Below, piece after piece: positions 1-6,825 of a stretch of 52,421 nucleotides of DNA. Both the position numbers and the translations under genes were made by a program. Location of the stretch: assembly GCA_013287915.1 (NCBI GenBank), contig JABDCX010000014.1, positions 1 to 52,421 on the forward strand, read 5' to 3'. Position 1 is the first letter of the stretch. Every line of letters starts with the position of its first letter. Source of the DNA: Chlamydiota bacterium (GTDB lineage: Bacteria; Chlamydiota; Chlamydiia; Chlamydiales; Parachlamydiaceae). The notes below the pieces were generated by a model. It was not told the origin of the DNA and searched no databases. It was given only the letters and a program-made list of their open reading frames with translations.

Positions 1-1
1 T

Positions 2-748
2 TTTCCTGCAGGAATTCCCCATTCCATCCAAGGGATTGGCAAAGATGGGTGTGAATTTTTACTTGCTTTTGACAGCGGCTCTTTTTCTGAAGATTCCACT
101 TTCTTGCTCACCGAGTGGCTTGCTCACACACCAAAAGAGGTATTAGCTAAGAACTTCGGCGTGCCCGAAAGAGCATTTGCCCACATTCCAAAAGAACAGC
201 TCTACATATTCCCAGCAAAAATGCCCCCTCCCCTAGCTAAAGACCGCGTGGTTGGAAATGGGCCTCTGCCCACCCCCTTCAGCTACCGCATGCTCGAGCA
301 AACTCCGATCCAGACAAAAAGCGGACGCGCCTGGATCGTCGATTCTTCCGTTTTCCCAGCCTCAAAAACAATTGCCGCAGCCCTCGTAGAAATCAAACCA
401 GGCGGAATGCGCGAACTCCACTGGCACCCCAATGGCGACGAATGGCAATACTACATTTCCGGACAAGCGCGCATGACCGTTTTCGGATCTCAGGGGCTTG
501 CCCGCACGTTCAATTACCAAGCCGGCGACGTCGGGGTCGTCCCCTTCCCCATGGGGCACTACGTCGAAAACATCGGCAAGACACCGCTGCGCTTCTTAGA
601 AATTTTCCGCAGCAGCTATTTTGCCGATATTTCCCTTGCGAAGTGGCTCGCCTTTACCCCACACGAGCTCGTCAAAGCCCACCTCAAGATCGACGAATCC
701 GTCCTGAAAAAAATCCCCAAGCAAAAAACACCTATTGTGCCCGCATGA
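2..748 (+). CDS. Oxalate decarboxylase-like bicupin, 3' part (5' end outside window)
   Basis: The frame is open to the left edge, so this is the C-terminal part of a larger gene. The TTG at 104 is an internal codon, not a start. The first visible residues (FPAGIPHSIQG, then DGCEFLLAFD and LLTEWLAHTPKEVLAKNFGVP) match the end of the first cupin and the linker of OxdC-type oxalate decarboxylases, which convert oxalate to formate and CO2 using manganese. The second cupin carries the metal ligands HWH in ELHWHPNGDEW, the Glu of the same stretch and the His of PMGHYVEN. It ends KKIPKQKTPIVPA. The lid and active-site region of the first cupin is not visible, so decarboxylase cannot be told from oxalate oxidase or another bicupin. 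The gene is convergent with the hydrolase at 802-1641 and looks more GC-rich than the DNA that follows. Confidence 0.88.
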   Translation, partial: FPAGIPHSIQGIGKDGCEFLLAFDSGSFSEDSTFLLTEWLAHTPKEVLAKNFGVPERAFAHIPKEQLYIFPAKMPPPLAKDRVVGNGPLPTPFSYRMLEQTPIQTKSGRAWIVDSSVFPASKTIAAALVEIKPGGMRELHWHPNGDEWQYYISGQARMTVFGSQGLARTFNYQAGDVGVVPFPMGHYVENIGKTPLRFLEIFRSSYFADISLAKWLAFTPHELVKAHLKIDESVLKKIPKQKTPIVPA

Positions 749-801
749 AGGGACAATATAAACCTTGACCACTTAAAACACAAAAGTTCAAGCTCAACAA
801 C

Positions 802-1641
802 TCAATTGCCGCGGCAGCAATCCAAAAATCGAGAACTAATTCTCTTAAAGGCTTCTTTTGCTGCCGATGGATTTTCCACCCAAATCATATGCCCTGCATC
901 CTCTATAAAAAGCAATTCCACATTGGGACGTTTAAACCTACTATCATTCTTAAATAGTGAAAAAGGGCAAATGCAATCATATTTGGAACCTATAATCAAA
1001 GTAGGCACTTTTTGTGGCACCCATTTTGCAGAAAAATTTGATTCTAATGCCTTTCTTTGCCACCAAACCGCAGGCTGATACTGTAAGGAAACTTGAGAAA
1101 GTAACTCTTTTCCTTTTTCCAAAGTTTGTTTTGGGAAATAATATGGCATACAAGCATCCAATGCAGTTTTGAAAGTTTCATTGTTAGGAGATAAAGTAAA
1201 CTCTTTCATTTCTTTACTAAGATCCGGTAGATCGAATTGTTTTGAGTAGGCAACAGCTTCTTCTAACCATAAGACAGGGGCTGCATTAAGAATTACAAAT
1301 CCTTTTAGATAATTTTCAAGTTCTGGGAAAAGCAAGGGAAACATGCCTCCAAATGAGTGTCCAACTAAAATAGGATTATCAAACTGCTGGATAATTCCAG
1401 GAAAAAGTTCAATCCAGTGATCGAAATCTTTCGAATAAGCTTCAGAAATATTGCTTCCATTTCCTGGTAAATCAATTAACCAAACATTACCCTGTAATTC
1501 CAACCCGTCAACCAGACTTCGAAGATAGCTTGAATCAGCACCGGGTCCACCAGGAAAAAATAACCAATTGTAAGGTTTGCCACCATTTGTTTGATAAAGT
1601 TCATATCTAACATGATTAGAGTCATATAAATAGTTTTTCAT
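802..1641 (-). CDS. Alpha/beta-hydrolase, proline iminopeptidase-like
   Basis: 279 residues with an alpha/beta-hydrolase fold. FFPGGPGAD near the N-terminus is the oxyanion-hole region, GHSFGG holds the nucleophile Ser, GSKYDCICP the likely acid Asp, and DAGHMIWVENP the catalytic His. The closest general pattern is the proline iminopeptidase/esterase group; the substrate cannot be read from sequence. AAGGAG lies 5 nt before the ATG. It starts 10 bp after the AlaX-like gene, so the two should be co-transcribed leftward. Both lie in visibly AT-rich DNA and may have arrived together. Confidence 0.85.
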   Translation of the reverse strand: MKNYLYDSNHVRYELYQTNGGKPYNWLFFPGGPGADSSYLRSLVDGLELQGNVWLIDLPGNGSNISEAYSKDFDHWIELFPGIIQQFDNPILVGHSFGGMFPLLFPELENYLKGFVILNAAPVLWLEEAVAYSKQFDLPDLSKEMKEFTLSPNNETFKTALDACMPYYFPKQTLEKGKELLSQVSLQYQPAVWWQRKALESNFSAKWVPQKVPTLIIGSKYDCICPFSLFKNDSRFKRPNVELLFIEDAGHMIWVENPSAAKEAFKRISSRFLDCCRGN

Positions 1642-1651
1642 TTAGCTCCTT

Positions 1652-2368
1652 TTATACAAGCCTGTAATGTATGTAAGTCATTCCTTCTTTCCTCTCTAGG
1701 GGCAAAATGGAAATTTGTCCAACTTCAGATGTTTTATTCACCTGAGTCCCCCCATCTGCTACACTACCAACTCCATTCAAGGTTAGCAGCCTCAGAGGTT
1801 TATTTTTCGGCAATCCCAATTGAAGATAAATAGCTTCCCGTTCAAGCTCTTCATGAGCAACCAAGCGAACAGAAAAAGCTAGATCCTGTGAAACTAAGTC
1901 GTTAGCTTTTTTTTCGAGATCTTCTCTTATATCCTTTTCAACTATCCCTTGATAGCAAATGACTGGCTTTTTTCCATGATCTCCTTTTAAAGGCATGAGA
2001 GGAGCAGGAGAGTAGCCCAAAAGATATAAAGCAAAGTCCACCACATGCCCAGCAGAATGGAGCCGCATATTGAGATAACGTCTGCCCCAATCAAGAATTT
2101 CTTTTAACTCAGTTCCAACAGGGGGAGGTTGACTACTTTCAACATAATGAATGATCTTATCGTCTTTTTGTAACGCTTGAGTGACTTTTCCCTTCCAGCT
2201 ATCTGTAAATATAATTCCTTGGTCTGTTGATTGCCCTCCGCCTCGCGGGTAGAAAATCGTTTGATCAAGAATAATTTGCCATCGCTGATCATTCTCTTTT
2301 ATTACTTCAATGATCGTCCCTGCGGCCTCTTTAAGATAAGCATTATGAAGATATATAGGAATAGTCAT
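1652..2368 (-). CDS. AlaX-like alanyl-tRNA editing protein
   Basis: 238 residues related to the editing domain of alanyl-tRNA synthetase, known in free-standing form as AlaX, which hydrolyses Ser or Gly mischarged on tRNA-Ala. An N-terminal barrel holds FYPRGGGQSTDQG. The zinc-site helix is RLHSAGHVVD (HxxxH). The second zinc motif, usually CGGTH or DGGTH, reads DGGTQ here, so one expected ligand His is replaced by Gln. That could alter metal binding, and the protein may be divergent or non-canonical. The ATG follows AAGGTATTTAT. The start lies only 10 bp past the U-box gene remnant at 2378-2461, so the gene probably uses that remnant's promoter. First gene of a two-gene leftward unit with the hydrolase. 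Confidence 0.85.
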   Translation of the reverse strand: MTIPIYLHNAYLKEAAGTIIEVIKENDQRWQIILDQTIFYPRGGGQSTDQGIIFTDSWKGKVTQALQKDDKIIHYVESSQPPPVGTELKEILDWGRRYLNMRLHSAGHVVDFALYLLGYSPAPLMPLKGDHGKKPVICYQGIVEKDIREDLEKKANDLVSQDLAFSVRLVAHEELEREAIYLQLGLPKNKPLRLLTLNGVGSVADGGTQVNKTSEVGQISILPLERKEGMTYIHYRLV

Positions 2369-2377
2369 ATAAATACC

Positions 2378-2461
2378 TTAGCCGATTATAACAGGACTGT
2401 GCATTTTCTGGCGAAAAATTGGATCGATAAAAGCGTCTGTAAAGGCCGTGCGAAATCTCAT
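2378..2461 (-). pseudogene. Remnant 5' end of a second U-box gene
   Basis: A 27-codon reading frame, ATG to TAA, aligns without gaps to the first residues of the intact U-box protein starting at 5161: MRFRTAFTDAFIDPI against MSLRTALMYTFTDPI, then RQKMHSPVII against HQRMQDSVII. The similarity continues into the upstream non-coding DNA (2462-2545 against 5162-5240), so the promoter was copied too. Homology stops just before the AlaX-like start. This is the broken left copy of a duplicated U-box gene. Confidence 0.8.
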
Positions 2462-2505
2462 AACTTATTTCCTTTGTTAAAACTCGATCCTAGAGGCATC
2501 ATGAA

Positions 2506-2534
2506 TTTATATAAAGCTGTTGGATTTTAGGCAA
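2506..2534 (-). promoter_or_regulatory. Copied U-box promoter, now upstream of AlaX/hydrolase
   Basis: Reading leftward: TTGCCT, a 17-bp spacer, TATAAA. The intact U-box gene has TTGTCC-17-CATAAT at the matching position (5203-5231), with a largely conserved spacer. Conservation between the two copies supports it as real. It should now drive the AlaX-like and hydrolase genes. Confidence 0.5.
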
Positions 2535-2555
2535 GCTGATCCTCAAAATAGTTAG

Positions 2556-2597
2556 AAAAAAATCCCCAAGCAAAATACGCCCATTGTCCCTGCTTAA
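2556..2597 (+). pseudogene. Remnant 3' tail of a second cupin gene
   Basis: Thirteen codons and a stop read KKIPKQNTPIVPA. The intact cupin at 2-748 ends KKIPKQKTPIVPA. Most of the differing bases are silent, so the copy was under protein-level selection for some time after duplication. An in-frame TAG lies just upstream. Its TAA overlaps the TAA of the convergent U-box gene within the palindrome TTAA at 2594-2597, which suggests that a full cupin gene once ran tail-to-tail into the U-box gene. Confidence 0.8.
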
Positions 2598-5161
2598 AGG
2601 ATATCTACAATTCCTGAGTCTTCGATAGGAACAGGAGGATATTCTTCAATGATTCTTCCATATTTTTCGGTTATACACTTAACACCCAATTTATCGTTAT
2701 CAAATGGAATAATATTGATTTGTTTCAGTGTTAAATCACCCCAACTTGTTTGCTTATTAATACATGTTGTAATTTCATTTTCAAAATATTGCTTTACGTT
2801 TCGAAGTCCAGTCCCATCCCCATAGAGTTTTGTCTCCAAAAGGCCAAGCACCTTGGGTAAATCTACCTCAGAAATGATAACCTTTGAAGATCTCACTGAA
2901 GCTTGCAAAGTATCCAGAAAACTGGGCAACTTGCTTTGAATGAGGCTGCGATAAATTTCCCCTCTAGGAACAGGACCAAATGGAACGGGCGTCATACGCG
3001 CAAGTAACTCAGGGGAATAACTATCCTTTTGCGGCTTTTCGATGTTCAAGGTTTTAAAGTGGGTGGCAATGTCTTTTGGTGCAACTCCTTGGCGGAAATC
3101 TTCCAAGATCTCTTGTTTATATAAGTTAGAAGTTGCTATAAAAATGCATCTTTTAAATTTGTATAACACTACACAGTTTTTCTTTTCAGATGTGTATTGT
3201 ATTTTACAGTAGTTTTCATCAAACAACGTAAGAAAAGATTGTTTAACTTCGGAATGCGCTTTTTCAAATTCATCGAACAACACAATGGTATCCGTTACTA
3301 CACGGGTGAAAGTAGAATCCGCATTTTTGGTTAACGGAGATGCATAGGGGTTCAATGCTGTAGCAAATAGAGGCAAGTCCGTAGACCCAACATGCCCAGC
3401 TGGCGCACCAAACAGCTTATAGAAATCTACTTCGCCCTTAAACTGATCCATGTCAAATTTCACAAATCGATTTTGTTTCAATGAAGCCCCTACTTTGGCA
3501 AGTTCGGTTTTCCCAACACCACTCGGTCCAACAAACAAAAAGACCGTGTTTTTATCTGTGTTCTTTTGGGTGTTTAACGCGCTTGCCAAAAGCTCTGTCG
3601 CGGTATTTTGACCCTTCACACCCTTATTGAGAGTGGCTAATATGGACTCATATTCACTTTCAGATTTATCAAGACTCCTTAAGTGGCTCCTAAGTTCTTC
3701 TAAAAGAGTCGGAAAAATCGTTGGGTATTGCTTCTCTAAGTTTTTAAATATGCTTTGCTGCTTCTCTTCTGGTTGTTTGTCTAACTGTAGCATCAGAGTG
3801 CGAAAGTACGCCCACTCAACATCCGTGCAATAGCTGGCAATTTGTTCTGGTGCCAATCCCAATTGCCTTAGAACTTGCAGAGATGCTTGCTCACAAAGAG
3901 ATAAATAATTCATTAAGGCACCAGGACAAGATCGTCCACCAGATTCATACCACGACCGTTGGTATTTTAGTGAAATCTTTTCGATAGAGTCATCGTAAGG
4001 GTTATTATATGATGAACTTAAGGCTTCCCACAAGGGCAGGAGAAGGCGGCTCATAAAGTCGTTACTCTCCACCATCTCGCGGTAAGAGGATGCAAAATCA
4101 TTTTCCTTTACCATTACGCTAAATCGTTTGGTATAGGCGGACATTTCTTCAAGGTTCCGCATACTTTCGGCGGGAGCCCAACGTATGTATTCCCTGGTGC
4201 AATCGTCCTCCACATCCAAAGCTTGATTGCTTTCTAAGACATGGTAAAAGACTCCCCATCGCAGCCCTTTGAGCACTCCAGGTTTATCTCCATCCTGGGG
4301 TGCCACGCGGCCAAAGAGGGCAATCTGAGCTATTTTGCCAATTCCATAATGGGAATTCCGTGGTGATCGCTCAATTCCAGCATCAACACAAAATAGGGGA
4401 ATAAAACAAGAAGGATTGAGATCATCGTCTTTTATGTTGGCGCCAATCGTATTTTGGAACATCGCAATGAGGTTAGCTGCATAGTAAATATTATAGGGCG
4501 AGGGATCAAAAGGATGCTTAGTACCAGAACGCCCTTCAGTGGAAAATGCCAAACGATTTTCTTCTTGAAAAAGACTCACTTTTCTTGCTCCCTCCCACTC
4601 GGCAATAGGCGGGTTTGCATTGAGGCAGAGACTTCCAGAAGAATTGCTTTCCATCGGTGCTGTGGTAGTTTGATCAGTCGTAGGTTCTCCCAGATTAATT
4701 TCTTTTTGCTTCCCAGCCAACAGCATTTGAATACGGGCATCATCAAATTTTGGCTCACCATTAAATGCCCTTGCTATAAAATTCTGTGTGCTTGGAACGC
4801 TGTCGGGAATTTTTTTGGCTCGGTCTGCAGCTCTACGTTCCGTTGCATGGTGTATAGCACGTTGAATGTTTTCTCGATCTTCTTCAAAGAATGATACCCT
4901 TGCTCTGAACATTTCATCCTCTAGTCTGACTAATACCACTAAAGCTTTGTTTATCAGCATATTTGGAACTAAATTTTTGAAAGGCGCTTTACATAATGGA
5001 CAGGTAGGCACTCCGCCTGGAGTCACGTTTTTTTGGCTCCATCCATTCAATTGCTTCCTCTCGAAAGTATGACCGCACTCGATGATCACAGAATCTTGCA
5101 TTCTCTGGTGAGAAATCGGATCGGTAAAAGTATACATAAGGGCCGTTCGCAAACTCATCAT
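2594..5161 (-). CDS. U-box / ClpB-like AAA+ ATPase fusion protein
   Basis: 855 residues in three parts. Residues ~10-80 are a U-box: TFTDPI, then QDSVIIECGHTFERKQLNGW, then PTCPLCKAPFKNLVPN. U-boxes recruit E2 ubiquitin-conjugating enzymes in eukaryotes. Residues ~150-500 match nothing I recognise. Residues ~515-830 resemble the second AAA+ module of ClpB/Hsp104: LNKGVKGQN, Walker A GPSGVGKTE (~547), a pore-loop-like GAPAGHVGS, Walker B TIVLFDEFEKAH, sensor-1 IATSN, an arginine-finger-like LLARMTPVPFGP, and a sensor-2-like GTGLRNVKQYFENEI. No signal peptide or membrane segment is seen. Bacteria lack ubiquitin, so the likely inference is an effector used in the host cell that couples ubiquitin ligation to ATP-driven remodelling; secretion is not shown. 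GGGAG precedes ATGATG. A broken paralog lies immediately downstream. Confidence 0.9.
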   Translation of the reverse strand: MMSLRTALMYTFTDPISHQRMQDSVIIECGHTFERKQLNGWSQKNVTPGGVPTCPLCKAPFKNLVPNMLINKALVVLVRLEDEMFRARVSFFEEDRENIQRAIHHATERRAADRAKKIPDSVPSTQNFIARAFNGEPKFDDARIQMLLAGKQKEINLGEPTTDQTTTAPMESNSSGSLCLNANPPIAEWEGARKVSLFQEENRLAFSTEGRSGTKHPFDPSPYNIYYAANLIAMFQNTIGANIKDDDLNPSCFIPLFCVDAGIERSPRNSHYGIGKIAQIALFGRVAPQDGDKPGVLKGLRWGVFYHVLESNQALDVEDDCTREYIRWAPAESMRNLEEMSAYTKRFSVMVKENDFASSYREMVESNDFMSRLLLPLWEALSSSYNNPYDDSIEKISLKYQRSWYESGGRSCPGALMNYLSLCEQASLQVLRQLGLAPEQIASYCTDVEWAYFRTLMLQLDKQPEEKQQSIFKNLEKQYPTIFPTLLEELRSHLRSLDKSESEYESILATLNKGVKGQNTATELLASALNTQKNTDKNTVFLFVGPSGVGKTELAKVGASLKQNRFVKFDMDQFKGEVDFYKLFGAPAGHVGSTDLPLFATALNPYASPLTKNADSTFTRVVTDTIVLFDEFEKAHSEVKQSFLTLFDENYCKIQYTSEKKNCVVLYKFKRCIFIATSNLYKQEILEDFRQGVAPKDIATHFKTLNIEKPQKDSYSPELLARMTPVPFGPVPRGEIYRSLIQSKLPSFLDTLQASVRSSKVIISEVDLPKVLGLLETKLYGDGTGLRNVKQYFENEITTCINKQTSWGDLTLKQINIIPFDNDKLGVKCITEKYGRIIEEYPPVPIEDSGIVDIL

Positions 5162-5202
5162 TCATCTCCCTTGTCGATACACGATTCCAGAGGCATCACA
5201 CG

Positions 5203-5231
5203 ATTATGTAAATCTGTTTGATTTTGGACAA
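5203..5231 (-). promoter_or_regulatory. Promoter of the U-box/AAA+ gene
   Basis: Leftward TTGTCC, 17-bp spacer, CATAAT, about 40 nt upstream of the start codon at 5161. The same architecture is conserved in the duplicated copy at 2506-2534. Confidence 0.5.
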
Positions 5232-5314
5232 GCTGATTGTCATTCAATTATAGAAAACAAATGGATCACAGGAGAAAGATGTTTAGTGAGATTCGATTGA
5301 ACGAGTAATGCTAA

Positions 5315-5419
5315 AAGACAACCTTCTGGCTGCAAGCACCAGGAATTCCAATTGACGGTAATTATGTAAGTAAAGTACATTCTTTTGGAAATATAGAAGA
5401 ATTTTATGAGCTTAATTGA
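5315..5419 (+). other. Possible 3' remnant of an unknown gene
   Basis: A 34-codon open stretch ending in TGA reads FWLQAPGIPIDGNYVSK, then VHSFGNIEEFYELN. It has a protein-like composition but no start codon, and is closed upstream by TAA at 5312. It may be the tail of a decayed gene between the U-box gene and the protease, or a chance frame. Confidence 0.25.
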
Positions 5420-5450
5420 GAGTCTGTCAAACAAAATAAAGGAAAGTACG

Positions 5451-6392
5451 ATGTTTTCGGATAACAATGACCCTGTCGGGTTTCGCAATAACGCCACGCA
5501 TCAACAGAAATTAACCGCTTCGAATCTCGAGGCGCTCATTCATCCGCGCGAAAAGCTCTGGTTTGGCGTTTCTCTGGTTTGGAGCATTCTGATCTACATT
5601 TGTCTACTCGTTACCCTAATGCTGTTTCTTTTCGCGCCCATCTTCGCTATTCTCGGATTATTCACCCAGGGACTGTGGCTGGGATACCTACGCGGAAATT
5701 CGATAAGAGTGAGCGAAACGCAATTCTCAGAAGTGTATGCGGCGGCTCAAAAAAATTGCGAAAAGCTGAATATGCCGATACCAGCCATGTATATCATCCA
5801 ATCTGGCGGCGTGTTGAACGCCTTTGCCACCCGTTTTCTGATGCGCGATTATGTAGTGCTGTATTCCGAAATCGTTGAAATGGCTTATGAACAGGGCGCT
5901 GAAGCCCTCGAATTCGTGATGGCGCATGAATTGGCGCATGTGAAACGGGGACACCTGAAAAAACGGGTCTGGATTTTACCGGCCCTATTAACCCCTTTTC
6001 TCGGAAAAGCATACCGCCGGGCCTGTGAATATACCTGCGATCGTTTCGGAGCGCATTGCGTGCCGGAAGGTGCTGTTTCCGGCTTAATCTCCCTGTCCGC
6101 GGGAAAACACCTTTATAAACAGGTTAAAGTGAATCAGTTCGCCGCCCAAGTCTATCATGAGACTGGCTTCTGGGTCTGGTTCTCGGAAGTGCTTTCCACA
6201 CATCCGCGTCTGCCCAAGCGCTTGGCAACCCTGCTCTCCTTGGAGTCCGTCTCCCGCAGCGTGGCGACCCATCCAGCGCCGGAAGCCGTTTACGGCCCCA
6301 CCAAAGGGCAACCCAATAAGCACCAGGCCTCAGCAGCAGTCAATCTTGGATCTTCAAAAGAGATTGGGCGGATTGGGCAAAAATTGGTTTGA
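5451..6392 (+). CDS. M48-family (HtpX-like) membrane metalloprotease
   Basis: 313 residues from ATG 5451. A strong hydrophobic stretch at ~35-75 should form two membrane segments. The zinc motif HELAH lies in VMAHELAHVKRGH, and the third ligand Glu is expected in ACEYTCDRFGA. This is the M48 layout (HtpX, peptidases that clear damaged membrane proteins). I chose 5451 over the in-frame ATG at 5406 because AAAGGAAA sits 7 nt ahead of it; 5406 would add 15 residues. The C-terminal ~45 residues are polar and low in pattern. Base composition is more GC-rich than the U-box gene next door. A hairpin at 6403 follows the stop. Confidence 0.88.
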   Translation: MFSDNNDPVGFRNNATHQQKLTASNLEALIHPREKLWFGVSLVWSILIYICLLVTLMLFLFAPIFAILGLFTQGLWLGYLRGNSIRVSETQFSEVYAAAQKNCEKLNMPIPAMYIIQSGGVLNAFATRFLMRDYVVLYSEIVEMAYEQGAEALEFVMAHELAHVKRGHLKKRVWILPALLTPFLGKAYRRACEYTCDRFGAHCVPEGAVSGLISLSAGKHLYKQVKVNQFAAQVYHETGFWVWFSEVLSTHPRLPKRLATLLSLESVSRSVATHPAPEAVYGPTKGQPNKHQASAAVNLGSSKEIGRIGQKLV

Positions 6393-6402
6393 ATAATAAA
6401 GC

Positions 6403-6428
6403 GGCTTAAGTCGGTTAAGACTTAAGCC
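6403..6428 (+). terminator. Hairpin after the M48 protease gene
   Basis: Perfect 10-bp stem, GGCTTAAGTC with GACTTAAGCC, and a 6-nt loop, 11 bp past the stop codon. No clean T-run follows on either strand, so termination strength is uncertain. Confidence 0.45.
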
Positions 6429-6491
6429 CTTTAAAAAAGAAGGTAACTAAGTCTTGTTCAAGGACTCACCTTCTTGCGGTTTGGCAAACTT

Positions 6492-6685
6492 GGAACTGGA
6501 CTCCGGGTTTCCCGCCGGTTCGCTGCTTTGCAGCTCACTTCTCGTCCAGACGAAAGCCAATACTTTGGCTTTCTTTCTCGCTAAATGCTCGGAACTGGAC
6601 TCCGGGTTTCCCGCCGGTTCGCTGCTTTGCAGCTCACTTCTCGTCCAGACGAAAGCCAATACTTTGGCTTTCTCGCTAAATGCTC
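6492..6685. repeat. Two tandem ~97-bp repeats carrying the tRNA-Leu 3' end
   Basis: Copy 1 spans 6492-6590 and copy 2 spans 6591-6685. They are near-identical; copy 2 lacks 4 bases of a TTTC run. Each begins GGAACTGGACTC, which is the T-arm/acceptor 3' end of the adjacent tRNA-Leu (third occurrence 6686-6697). Each also holds the perfect 9-bp hairpin GAAAGCCAA-TACT-TTGGCTTTC (6552-6573 and 6651-6672). The array lies directly downstream of the leftward tRNA. Confidence 0.9.
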
Positions 6686-6763
6686 GGAACTGGACTCGAA
6701 CCAGCACGCCCTTGCGAGCAAGGGATTTTAAGTCCCTAGTGTCTACCATTTCACCATCCGAGC
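6681..6763 (-). tRNA. tRNA-Leu (anticodon TAA)
   Basis: 83 nt on the minus strand. The acceptor stem pairs GCTCGGA with TCCGAGC and the discriminator is A. The D region is TGGTGAAATGGTAGACAC. The anticodon stem-loop is AGGGA-CTTAAAA-TCCCT, giving anticodon TAA. A long class-II variable arm (TTGCTCGCAAGGGCG) and the T-arm GGTTCGAGTCC follow. The long variable arm and anticodon identify leucine. CCA is not encoded. Confidence 0.95.
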
Positions 6764-6781
6764 GGAGAGATTAAAAAAGAT

Positions 6782-6813
6782 AAAGCTTCTTGACTTTAGA
6801 GTCAAGAAGCTTT
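6782..6813 (-). terminator. Intrinsic terminator after the 287-codon gene
   Basis: Perfect 14-bp stem (AAAGCTTCTTGACT with AGTCAAGAAGCTTT) and 4-nt loop. Leftward it is followed by ATCTTTTTTAAT. It lies 12 bp past the stop at 6826 and separates that gene from tRNA-Leu. Confidence 0.8.
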
Positions 6814-6825
6814 GTTCAAGGGGCG

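Noticed and set aside
104-748. Cupin gene starting at TTG 104
   Set aside because: The frame continues unbroken to the left edge with conserved oxalate-decarboxylase sequence, so 104 is internal.
6447-6774. Overlapping open frames on both strands (about 100 codons each)
   Set aside because: They run through the tandem repeats and tRNA-Leu; the translations are repeated twice and reflect the repeat, not a gene.
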